Source: Chloroflexota bacterium (GTDB lineage: Bacteria > Chloroflexota > Anaerolineae > Anaerolineales > DRMV01). From it: 5,016 nucleotides of DNA. Of the stretch, positions 1 to 5,016 are shown in pieces. The stretch covers positions 1 through 5,016 of the forward strand of contig JAADEN010000107.1 in the NCBI GenBank assembly GCA_013153375.1, written 5' to 3'. The translations under genes and the position numbers were made by a program. The notes beneath the pieces are model-generated. The model was not told the origin of the DNA and did not search any database. It was given only the letters and a program-made list of their open reading frames with translations. Positions within the stretch are counted from its first letter, which is position 1, and each line of letters begins with the position of its first letter.

Positions 1-653
1 AGGTGCTGCAACCCGCGCTGGAACGGGGCTGGCCCGTGGCTCTGACCTACGGCCTGACCGAAGCCGCGTCGCAAGTCGCCACCGCGCCCCCCGCGCAGGT
101 GGCCCGCAAGCCCGGCAGCGTGGGCCGGCCCCTGCTGTTCACCCAGGTGCGCGTGCGCGACGACGCGGGCCAGGACCTGCCCCCCAACCGGGTGGGCGAG
201 ATTTGGGTGCGCGGGCCCGGCGTGTTCGCGGGCTACTGGCGCGCGGCGCGGGCCACCGCGGAGGTCCTCACCCCCGACGGCTGGCTGCGCACCCGCGACG
301 CGGGCTACCTGGACCCCGACGGCGACTTGTGGGTCCTGGCCCGCCGGTCAGACCTCATCGTCACCGGCGGCGAGAATGTCACGCCTCAAGAAGTGGAGGC
401 CGTCCTGCGGCAGCACCCCGCGGTCGCGGACGCCGCGGTGGTGGGCCTGCCCGACCCCGAATGGGGCCACATCGTGGCCGCCGCGGTGGTCCCCCGGCCC
501 GAGCGGAGCCCGTCCCCCCAGGAACTGCAGGCCCATTGCCGCGCCCACCTGGCCGGATACAAAATCCCCCGCCGGTTCGTGTTCGTGGACGCGCTGCCGC
601 GCACGGCCAGCGGCAAACTGCGGCGGGCCGCGGTGCGGGCGCTGTTCCGATAG
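1..653 (+). CDS. menE: 2-succinylbenzoate-CoA ligase, C-terminal part (partial at left edge)
   Basis: Acyl-adenylate-forming enzyme of the ANL superfamily. As MenE it would activate o-succinylbenzoate with ATP and CoA in cytoplasmic menaquinone synthesis. The reading frame is already open at base 1, so the N-terminal part lies outside the window and the GTG at 3 is internal. Counting from that codon, 216 residues are visible. The A5 motif YGLTEAASQVAT starts at residue 16; its TE-x-x-SQ-x-x-T pattern is what points to MenE rather than a generic acyl-CoA synthetase. The A7 region GWLRTRDAGYLD is at 93-104, with Asp99 as the expected ribose-binding residue. The A8 hinge RRSDLIVTGGENVTPQEVE is at 114-132, and the A10 loop PRTASGKLRR at 199-208 carries the catalytic Lys205. 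The C-terminal domain is complete and ends at TAG 651-653. A7 reads TRD where the family usually has TGD. It converges on the L,D-transpeptidase gene with 3 bp between the stops. Family is certain; MenE specificity is likely but rests on similarity, because the upstream men genes are not visible. Confidence 0.85.
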   Translation, partial: VLQPALERGWPVALTYGLTEAASQVATAPPAQVARKPGSVGRPLLFTQVRVRDDAGQDLPPNRVGEIWVRGPGVFAGYWRAARATAEVLTPDGWLRTRDAGYLDPDGDLWVLARRSDLIVTGGENVTPQEVEAVLRQHPAVADAAVVGLPDPEWGHIVAAAVVPRPERSPSPQELQAHCRAHLAGYKIPRRFVFVDALPRTASGKLRRAAVRALFR

Positions 654-657
654 CGCC
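638..657. terminator. Inverted repeat spanning the two convergent stop codons
   Basis: GGCGCT at 638-643 and AGCGCC at 652-657 are perfect complements around an 8-base loop. A G-U pair (637/658) can extend the stem on the + transcript. The structure covers the menE stop and the last base of the L,D-transpeptidase stop, so either transcript could fold it. Neither side has a clear T-run, so it is not a classical intrinsic terminator. A bidirectional pause, RNA 3'-end or Rho-assisted terminator role is inferred from position only. Confidence 0.4.
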
Positions 658-1844
658 TAATCCTCGAAGGGCGTCTCGCCTGTGGGGTCCCACACATACA
701 CCCAATCCCCCTCGTGGGCCCAGCGAAAGAGCCAATACGCGTCGGCCACCGACAGGTTCACGCACCCGTGGGACTGCTTGAAGCCGAAGCCGTCATGCCA
801 ATACGCGCCGTGGATGGCCCGCGCGCCGTCGTAGTACATGGTCCAGGGCACATCTTCCAGGTAGTAGAAGTCGGATTTGTCCGCGGTGAACGCGCCCCGC
901 ATGTCCTCGGCCTCGACCTTGGTCTCGATCTGGAAGAGGCCCTGGCGGGTGTAGAACTTGCCCGTGCCGCTGGAGATCATGGTGGCGAACACCAGGCGGT
1001 CGTGCTCGTACACGGCCAGGGTCTGCTCGTACACATTGATTTCGATCCACCGGTGCGTGGGGACTCCTTCGGGCGGGGCCGGGCGGGGCGTGACCGTGGC
1101 GATGCGGGTCTCTTCGACCCACAAATCCGGGCCGATCATGAGCCATTCCTGGCCGTCCACGGTGCGGGTGTCGTACACCTGCACCCGCTGATAGCGCTCC
1201 AGCGCGTAAGGCGCGAAGTCCCAGGCGCCGAAGCCCGGCGTGGCTTTGGGCCGCACCTCACGGAAGCGCACCCAGCCGAAGGCCCGCTCGGGCGGCGTGC
1301 GGGGGAACAGCCAGCCCCGAAAGGTGGACGGCGTCACGGGCTCCACGGCCTTGCGGTTGACCCAATAGCCGTCGGTGGTGTGCAGCGCGGCCCGGGTGCC
1401 GATGCGCTGGATGCGGTCGTAGGCGATGTACATGAAGCCCGGGCCCAGCGCGCGGGCGGGCTTGTCCGATTCGCTGACCGCGGCCTCGGGGCTGGTGTAC
1501 AGGCGCAGGCGCTCGGCCTTGACCCACGCGTAGTGGGTGTTGGGCGTGGGCAGCACCAGCCAGGTCAGGGGCAGGCGCACGCCGGGGAAATCGTCACGGG
1601 TGTAGGTCAGGCCCTGCTGTTGCCAGTGGGTCAGATAGCGGGCCGTGCCCACGGGCAGGCACCCGGCCGGGTCGTAGCCGTACACCGCGGGCGGGCACAC
1701 GGCCAGGCCCGCGTAGGGCTCGGGTTCGGCCGCGGTCTGAGCCGCCCGGCCCGCGCGCGGCGCGGCCAGCACGAGGCCCAGGCCGAGCACGGCCCCCAAC
1801 GCCCAAAGCCACCAACGACGAAAGTTCACCAGAGTTCCCAGCAT
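657..1844 (-). CDS. Secreted L,D-transpeptidase (YkuD domain) with repeat-containing ectodomain
   Basis: Predicted exported enzyme of 395 residues that would crosslink peptidoglycan stem peptides (3-3 links) or attach proteins to the wall. Residues 1-36 look like a signal peptide: basic FRRWW, then a hydrophobic stretch at about 13-29, then an Ala-rich cleavage region. The YkuD domain covers about 264-386. It has the conserved HGAYWHDGFGFKQSHGCVN block, with His345 and the SHGC motif at 358-361, so Cys361 is the likely nucleophile; the active site looks intact. Between them lie about 220 residues I do not recognise, with a Cys pair (50 and 62) and two segments ending in WV-x7-VTP (161-172 and 242-253) that may be SH3-like units. 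The frame stays open to 1991, but that extension overlaps the upstream gene's 3' end and lacks a signal peptide. I chose ATG 1844 because it places the signal peptide at the terminus; GTG 1829 is an alternative five codons in. A candidate promoter lies 41 bp upstream. Specific symbol not assignable. Confidence 0.88.
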   Translation of the reverse strand: MLGTLVNFRRWWLWALGAVLGLGLVLAAPRAGRAAQTAAEPEPYAGLAVCPPAVYGYDPAGCLPVGTARYLTHWQQQGLTYTRDDFPGVRLPLTWLVLPTPNTHYAWVKAERLRLYTSPEAAVSESDKPARALGPGFMYIAYDRIQRIGTRAALHTTDGYWVNRKAVEPVTPSTFRGWLFPRTPPERAFGWVRFREVRPKATPGFGAWDFAPYALERYQRVQVYDTRTVDGQEWLMIGPDLWVEETRIATVTPRPAPPEGVPTHRWIEINVYEQTLAVYEHDRLVFATMISSGTGKFYTRQGLFQIETKVEAEDMRGAFTADKSDFYYLEDVPWTMYYDGARAIHGAYWHDGFGFKQSHGCVNLSVADAYWLFRWAHEGDWVYVWDPTGETPFED

Positions 1845-1884
1845 GAACGCCCCAACCAAGCCCGTTTCGGAAAGCGACGCAGGT

Positions 1885-1915
1885 ATTGTACCGAAAAACC
1901 GGGGGCCGCTCTCAA
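1885..1915 (-). promoter_or_regulatory. Candidate sigma-70-type promoter of the L,D-transpeptidase gene
   Basis: On the - strand, TTGAGA (1915-1910, 5 of 6 to the -35 consensus) is followed after 19 bp by TACAAT (1890-1885, 5 of 6 to the -10 consensus). The expected transcription start is near 1878, giving a leader of about 34 nt before ATG 1844. The -35 element includes the TGA stop of the upstream permease gene. The 19-bp spacer is longer than the preferred 17. The gene could therefore be transcribed on its own as well as by read-through. Confidence 0.5.
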
Positions 1916-2817
1916 CCCACCAACAACCACGCGACGCCCAGGGAGGCCACGACCGTGCCCAGGATGGCCTTGAGGGAGATGTGCTCGCCAAAGATGCGCC
2001 ATCCCACGGGCAAGAGCAGCACCGGCGAGAGGGAGGTCAGGGTGGTGGCGATGCCCACCGGCAGCGTGCGCAAGGCGAACAAACTCAACGACATGCCCAA
2101 CACGGGACCCACGGCCGCGCCGAGCAGCAGATAGCCCACCACCCGGGGACGGGCGCGCACGGCCTGCCAGGTCGTGCGGACCTGGCCCCGCAGCGCGGTC
2201 CACAACCAGATGGGCACCATGCCGCCGGTCATGCGCACCGTGTTGGCCGTCAAAGCGGGCAGACGCCCGGCCATGCCGTACTTGGCCAGCAGCACGCCCA
2301 CCGCGCCCAGCGCGGCCGCGGTGAGGGCCAGAGCCGCGCCGGTGCGATCCCAGGTCGGCGCGCGACCCGCCGCGTCGTCGCCCCGCTCCAGCATGACCAG
2401 GGAGACGCCGCCCAGCACCACCAGCATCGCGGCCCACTGGGTCGCCCGCAGGCGCTCGCCCAGGAAGAGCCACGCCAGCAGCGTGGCCAAAACGGGCTGC
2501 AAGTTGAGCAGGAGCATGGCCAAGCGAGGGCCCAGGCGCACAAACGCGGGGAAGAGGAAGGAGTCGGCCAAGGCCAGACCGATGCCGCCCGAAGCCAACA
2601 GGGGCACCAGTTGGGCCGTGTCCAGCCGCGGCCAGGGTCGGCCGTAGGTCAACCCGTGCGCGATCCACAGCAAGACGGTGGCCAACAGCAAACGCCAACG
2701 CAAAGTCACCCGCGGGCCGACCTGCCGTCCGGCCAGGGTGAAAAGGGTCGGCCCGACCGCGAAACACGCGGCGGCCGCCAGCGCGGCCAGGGCTCCGAGG
2801 AGAGTCGAATCCACCAT
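1912..2817 (-). CDS. EamA/DMT-superfamily permease, substrate unknown
   Basis: Integral membrane protein of 301 residues made almost entirely of hydrophobic segments, consistent with the ten-helix drug/metabolite transporter fold built from two EamA repeats. The first repeat spans about 5-142 and ends in the typical LNLQPVLATLLAWLFLGERL block (GER at 120-122). A polar linker rich in Asp and Arg follows (144-158). The second repeat spans about 160-300 and has the matching LSPVLLLPVGWRIFGEHIS block at 263-281. Members export amino acids, metabolites or drugs, or import sugars; nothing here fixes the substrate. The frame is open up to 2916, but the extra 33 residues are polar and Pro/Arg/Gly-rich, and a strong AAGGAG sits just before ATG 2817. 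That Shine-Dalgarno is only 3 nt from ATG 2817 and 6 nt from the next codon, GTG 2814, so the true start may be the GTG. It lies 138 bp downstream of manC with no obvious promoter of its own. Confidence 0.88.
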   Translation of the reverse strand: MVDSTLLGALAALAAAACFAVGPTLFTLAGRQVGPRVTLRWRLLLATVLLWIAHGLTYGRPWPRLDTAQLVPLLASGGIGLALADSFLFPAFVRLGPRLAMLLLNLQPVLATLLAWLFLGERLRATQWAAMLVVLGGVSLVMLERGDDAAGRAPTWDRTGAALALTAAALGAVGVLLAKYGMAGRLPALTANTVRMTGGMVPIWLWTALRGQVRTTWQAVRARPRVVGYLLLGAAVGPVLGMSLSLFALRTLPVGIATTLTSLSPVLLLPVGWRIFGEHISLKAILGTVVASLGVAWLLVG

Positions 2818-2820
2818 GCA

Positions 2821-2826
2821 CTCCTT
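2821..2826 (-). promoter_or_regulatory. Ribosome binding site deciding the permease start
   Basis: AAGGAG on the - strand is the best Shine-Dalgarno match in the window. It lies 3 nt from ATG 2817 and 6 nt from GTG 2814, and rejects the longer in-frame start at 2916. The spacing mildly favours GTG as the real initiator. Confidence 0.65.
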
Positions 2827-2887
2827 GATGTCGCGCCGCGGGGATGGCCGTGCGGCCGGGCTTCCGACGCGCGGCGAACCCGCGCCG

Positions 2888-2908
2888 GCCTGGGTCCACC
2901 GCCCAGGC
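2888..2908 (-). other. GC-rich hairpin in the manC-permease gap
   Basis: GCCTGGG and CCCAGGC form a perfect 7-bp stem around a 7-base loop, about 70 bases before the permease start. No T-run follows on the - strand, so it does not look like an intrinsic terminator. It could be a leader structure or RNA-stability element. The symmetry is seen directly; any role is inference. Confidence 0.4.
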
Positions 2909-2933
2909 GCAGCCATACGGGGCCGCGTTCCCA

Positions 2934-2955
2934 GCCGCGGCGGCCCGGCCGCGGC
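2934..2955 (-). terminator. Perfect 8-bp inverted repeat directly after the manC stop
   Basis: The - strand reads GCCGCGGC, a 6-base CGGGCC loop, then GCCGCGGC, beginning at the first base after the TGA of manC. The arm is itself palindromic, so other pairings are possible. The stem is very stable (all G-C), but no T-run follows; the next bases are TGGGAACG. It is a plausible transcript 3'-end or pause structure, not a textbook intrinsic terminator. Confidence 0.4.
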
Positions 2956-4050
2956 TCATAGATAGTCCTGACGGCCCGTGGTCTTCAGCACGCGCACGAT
3001 GTCGCGCACCCGTTGGGCCTGCTTGCGGGGCAAGACGAGCAACGCGTCCGGGGTGTCCACGACCACCAGGTCGTCCACCCCGACCAGGGTCACCAGACGA
3101 CCCGACCGGCCATAGACCAGATTCCCCCGGCCATCGAGCACCAGACCCTGGTCCGCCGCGACCGCGTTGTCCATCTCGTCTTTGGGCAGCAACTTCCAGA
3201 CCGCGTCCCACGAACCGATGTCGCTCCACTCCAGGCCGTGGGCCGGGATGACCACCGCGTCCTGCGCGCCTTCCATGATGCCGTAATCCACCGTTTCGAC
3301 CTGCAATTGGGGCCACAGCGCGCGCAGCGTCGCGTCCCACGCGTCCGTGCCCCAGGCGCGCAGCAGATCCTGCATCACCGCGTGGGTGGCGGGCATCTGG
3401 CGGGCGAACTCTTCCCAAATGCGCTCCACGGTCCAGAAGAACATGCCCGCGTTCCAGGCGTGGTCGCCCTGGGCCAGCATCTGCCGGGCGGTCTCCAAGT
3501 CGGGCTTCTCTTTGAAGCGCAGCACGCGATGCGCGGGCCAGCCCTCGATTTCGCCCAGCGCCTCGCCGCGCTGGATGTAGCCGTAGCCCGTGGCCGGATG
3601 GGTGGGCTCGATGCCCAAAGTGACCAGATACCCCCGGCGGGCCCAGGCGAAAGCCGCGCGCGCGACCTGCCGGAAGCGCGCCGGCTGCCCGATGTAGTGG
3701 TCCGCGGGGAAGACGCCCATCAGGGCCTGGGGCCCGACCCGGCCGCGCAACACCACCGCGGCCAGCGCGACCACCGCGGCCGTGCCGCGCGGCGCGGGTT
3801 CCGAAAGATAATTTTCGGGCGGGATGAACGGCGCCTGCTCGTGCAAAGCCGAACGCTGCGCCGCGGTGGTCACCACCAGCAGGCGCTCGGGCGGGAACAG
3901 CCCCTGCAGGCGGACCACCGTGGCCTGAAACAGGGTGTCGGTGCCGAGCAAGGGCAGCATGTGCTTGGGCCGTTGGCGGCGCGAGAGGGGCCACAGGCGG
4001 GTACCGCCGCCGCCGGCCATGATGACCGCATAAGCGTGCTCCAAGGCCAT
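2956..4050 (-). CDS. manC: Mannose-1-phosphate guanylyltransferase
   Basis: Cytoplasmic nucleotidyltransferase that makes GDP-mannose from mannose-1-phosphate and GTP, the donor for mannosylated glycans and precursor of GDP-fucose and GDP-rhamnose. The 364 residues match the single-domain form; the C-terminal phosphomannose isomerase domain of bifunctional enzymes (about 470 residues) is absent. Visible landmarks in order: nucleotide-binding signature IMAGGGGTRLWPLSRRQRPK at 10-29, FPADHYI at 114-120, TGYGYI at 154-159, FKEKP at 179-183, WNAGMFFW at 199-206, DYGIMEGA at 255-262 and WSDIGSWDAVW at 275-285. A C-terminal segment DDLVVVDTPDALLVLPRKQA (326-345) is typical of the family. The signature reads PKH where PKQ is usual. 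I chose ATG 4050 because GGAG sits 6 nt upstream (4060-4057) and the signature falls near the N-terminus; the upstream in-frame extension to 4119 crosses the leader hairpin. It is followed by a stable hairpin and then the permease gene. Confidence 0.93.
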   Translation of the reverse strand: MALEHAYAVIMAGGGGTRLWPLSRRQRPKHMLPLLGTDTLFQATVVRLQGLFPPERLLVVTTAAQRSALHEQAPFIPPENYLSEPAPRGTAAVVALAAVVLRGRVGPQALMGVFPADHYIGQPARFRQVARAAFAWARRGYLVTLGIEPTHPATGYGYIQRGEALGEIEGWPAHRVLRFKEKPDLETARQMLAQGDHAWNAGMFFWTVERIWEEFARQMPATHAVMQDLLRAWGTDAWDATLRALWPQLQVETVDYGIMEGAQDAVVIPAHGLEWSDIGSWDAVWKLLPKDEMDNAVAADQGLVLDGRGNLVYGRSGRLVTLVGVDDLVVVDTPDALLVLPRKQAQRVRDIVRVLKTTGRQDYL

Positions 4051-4082
4051 GACGAACTCCGCATCACGCAAAGCGACAAGAC

Positions 4083-4110
4083 AAAAATGGTGCGCCGCAG
4101 CCGCGCGGCG
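4083..4110 (-). terminator. Hairpin plus T5 run in the dprA-manC gap
   Basis: On the - strand CGCCGC (4110-4105) and GCGGCG (4098-4093) form a perfect 6-bp stem with a 6-base loop. TTTTT (4087-4083) follows after a 5-base gap. This is the nearest thing to an intrinsic terminator in the window and could end dprA transcription. The T-run is short and displaced from the stem, so efficiency is doubtful. It lies between the candidate -10 box and the manC start, so it would sit inside the manC leader if that promoter is real. Confidence 0.4.
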
Positions 4111-4119
4111 ACAGGCCAA

Positions 4120-4150
4120 ATTCTACCGCATCATGGAACGCTTCGCTCAG
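4120..4150 (-). promoter_or_regulatory. Candidate promoter of manC
   Basis: TAGAAT (4125-4120, 5 of 6 to the -10 consensus) lies in the context CGGTAGAATTTG, close to the CGGTACAATACC before the L,D-transpeptidase gene. A -35 at the same 19-bp spacing would be CTGAGC (4150-4145), which matches TTGACA at only 3 positions. The predicted start near 4113 gives a leader of about 62 nt. The -10 is good and the -35 poor, so confidence is limited. Confidence 0.35.
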
Positions 4151-5016
4151 GCCCCGGCCGCGACGAAAGTCATAGGCCCCACCTGATGCACCAGGCCCTT
4201 GAGTTCCATCAGGGTCAACAGCGCGCTGACCTGGGCCGCGGGCAGGCCCGTCTCCGCGCACAGTTCGTCCACATGGCGGGGCTCGCCCTGCAGGTATTGC
4301 CACAGCAGCCGCTCGGTGGGATCCGTGGGCCACTGGGCGCGGGCCTGCTGCTGGAAAGGCAGGCGGGGCATGTCGAACACCGCGGCCAGGTCCTCGGGTT
4401 TGCGCAGCACATGCGCGCCCTGCTGCAACAGCCAATGGGTGCCCTGGCTGGTGGCCGCGTAAATGGAGCCCGGCACCGCGAACACCTCCCGGCCCTGCTC
4501 CGCGGCGAAAGTGGCGGTGATGAGCGCGCCGCTGCGCTCCCCGGCCTCGACCACCACCATGGCCAGGGCCAGCCCCGAAATCAAGCGGTTGCGGCGGGGG
4601 AAGTGGGGCCCCTCGGGCCGGGTTCCGGGCGGAAACTCGCTGAGCAGCGCGCCCTGCTCCACGATGGCCGCGGCCAGGGCCCGATGCTCGGGCGGGTAGA
4701 TCACATCCACGCCGCTGCCCAGCACCGCGAGGGTGCGCCCGCCGGCCTGCAGCGCGGCCCGGTGCGCGACGCCGTCAATGCCCCGGGCCAGGCCGCTGAC
4801 CACGGTCACGCCCTGGCGGGCCAGGTACGCGGCCACATCCTCGGCCACCCGCCGACCGTAGCCCGTCATCTTGCGCGTGCCCACCACGGCCGCGGCCCAG
4901 GCGTCCTGGGGCGTGAGCGCGCCTCGCAGGTACAGCACCGGCGGCGCCTGGGGCAGAGGCCGCAGCCGTTCGGGGTAGTCCGGGTCCTCCCAGGTCAGCA
5001 CCCGGATGCCGCGCTG
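4147..5016 (-). CDS. dprA: DNA-processing protein DprA, 3' part (partial at right edge)
   Basis: DprA (DprA/Smf family) binds single-stranded DNA entering the cell and loads RecA on it during natural transformation. The visible 289 residues start inside the gene: the frame is open to base 5016 and the five codons before GTG 4999-5001 read QRGIR, joining smoothly to VLTWEDPDYPERL, the usual entry to the Rossmann-like domain. That GTG is therefore an internal Val, and the missing part is probably the short N-terminal SAM-like domain. Counting from the edge: VVGTRKMTGYG (44-54, the GSR motif), SGLARGIDGVAHRAAL (74-89), GSGVDVIYP (100-108), FPRRNRLISG (139-148) and ERSGALITA (160-168). A C-terminal winged-helix-like domain (about 230-284) follows and ends at TGA 4149-4147. 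Length fits a full DprA of about 350-380 residues. It is the first gene of the leftward series, 96 bp before manC. The family call is firm; competence of the organism is not shown. Confidence 0.94.
   Translation of the reverse strand, partial: QRGIRVLTWEDPDYPERLRPLPQAPPVLYLRGALTPQDAWAAAVVGTRKMTGYGRRVAEDVAAYLARQGVTVVSGLARGIDGVAHRAALQAGGRTLAVLGSGVDVIYPPEHRALAAAIVEQGALLSEFPPGTRPEGPHFPRRNRLISGLALAMVVVEAGERSGALITATFAAEQGREVFAVPGSIYAATSQGTHWLLQQGAHVLRKPEDLAAVFDMPRLPFQQQARAQWPTDPTERLLWQYLQGEPRHVDELCAETGLPAAQVSALLTLMELKGLVHQVGPMTFVAAGA

Noticed and set aside
681..694. TGTGG/CCACA inverted repeat as a menE terminator
   Set aside because: The 5-bp stem lies in the L,D-transpeptidase coding sequence over WDPTG codons and has no T-run on either strand.
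714..1973. 419-residue + strand open frame opposite the L,D-transpeptidase gene
   Set aside because: It is a shadow of the real gene: low-complexity Gly/Ala/Arg/His-rich translation, no recognisable motif, and the opposite strand has an intact YkuD enzyme.
1845..1991. N-terminal extension of the L,D-transpeptidase to 1991
   Set aside because: It overlaps the 3' end of the permease gene by 80 bp, reads through the candidate promoter and would bury the signal peptide internally.
2818..2916. N-terminal extension of the permease to 2916
   Set aside because: The extra 33 residues are polar and Pro/Arg/Gly-rich, overlap the hairpin in the gap, and the strong Shine-Dalgarno sits right before 2817.
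1843..2961. 372-residue + strand open frame opposite the permease
   Set aside because: Gln/Gly/Arg/His-rich antisense translation of hydrophobic codons, which is the usual mirror image of a membrane protein gene.
1826..3994. 722-residue - strand open frame across manC and the permease gene
   Set aside because: It runs out of frame through two well-supported genes and is Ala/Gly/Arg/Pro-rich without domains; long stop-free frames are expected at this GC.
4999..5001. GTG as the start of dprA
   Set aside because: Upstream codons to the window edge (QRGIR) continue the conserved DprA block in frame, and the N-terminal domain would be missing.
1..5016. Defence, mobile or biosynthetic cluster as a hidden new system
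   Set aside because: All five genes belong to common housekeeping families, composition is uniform, and there are no transposase, integrase, direct-repeat or array signatures.

Overview
The window is ordinary, densely coded bacterial chromosome with very high GC (around 70% by eye) and strong G/C third-position bias. It holds five protein genes, two of them cut by the window edges. There is no sign of mobile elements, CRISPR, rRNA or tRNA. The gene mix fits a free-living menaquinone-respiring bacterium: a MenE-type acyl-CoA ligase, a YkuD L,D-transpeptidase with a novel-looking ectodomain, a single-domain mannose-1-phosphate guanylyltransferase, an EamA transporter and DprA. Chloroflexota (Anaerolineae/Ardenticatenia-like) is my best guess from the protein style. 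It is only an inference, and other high-GC phyla are possible.

Layout: the left edge carries the 3' two thirds of the adenylation/C-terminal part of menE on the + strand (1-653). Everything else is on the - strand and reads right to left: dprA (3' part, entering from the right edge), manC, an EamA/DMT permease, then a secreted L,D-transpeptidase that converges on menE. The two convergent stop codons are separated by only 3 bp, and a perfect 6-bp inverted repeat spans both of them.

The - strand genes are spaced 96, 138 and 67 bp apart, so they form a loose co-directional series rather than a tight operon. Candidate promoters with the same -10 core (CGGTA[C/G]AAT), each placed exactly 21 bp after the upstream TGA stop, precede manC and the L,D-transpeptidase gene. 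The manC-permease gap has no such promoter but holds two strong GC-rich hairpins. The manC leader holds a hairpin followed by a T5 run.

Functionally the genes do not form one pathway. MenE belongs to menaquinone synthesis. ManC makes GDP-mannose for glycans and the L,D-transpeptidase remodels or crosslinks the wall, so both serve the envelope. DprA loads RecA on incoming DNA during transformation. The permease substrate cannot be told. I found no convincing undescribed system. The most interesting signals are the uncharacterised repeat-containing ectodomain of the L,D-transpeptidase and the regulatory layout of the short intergenic gaps.
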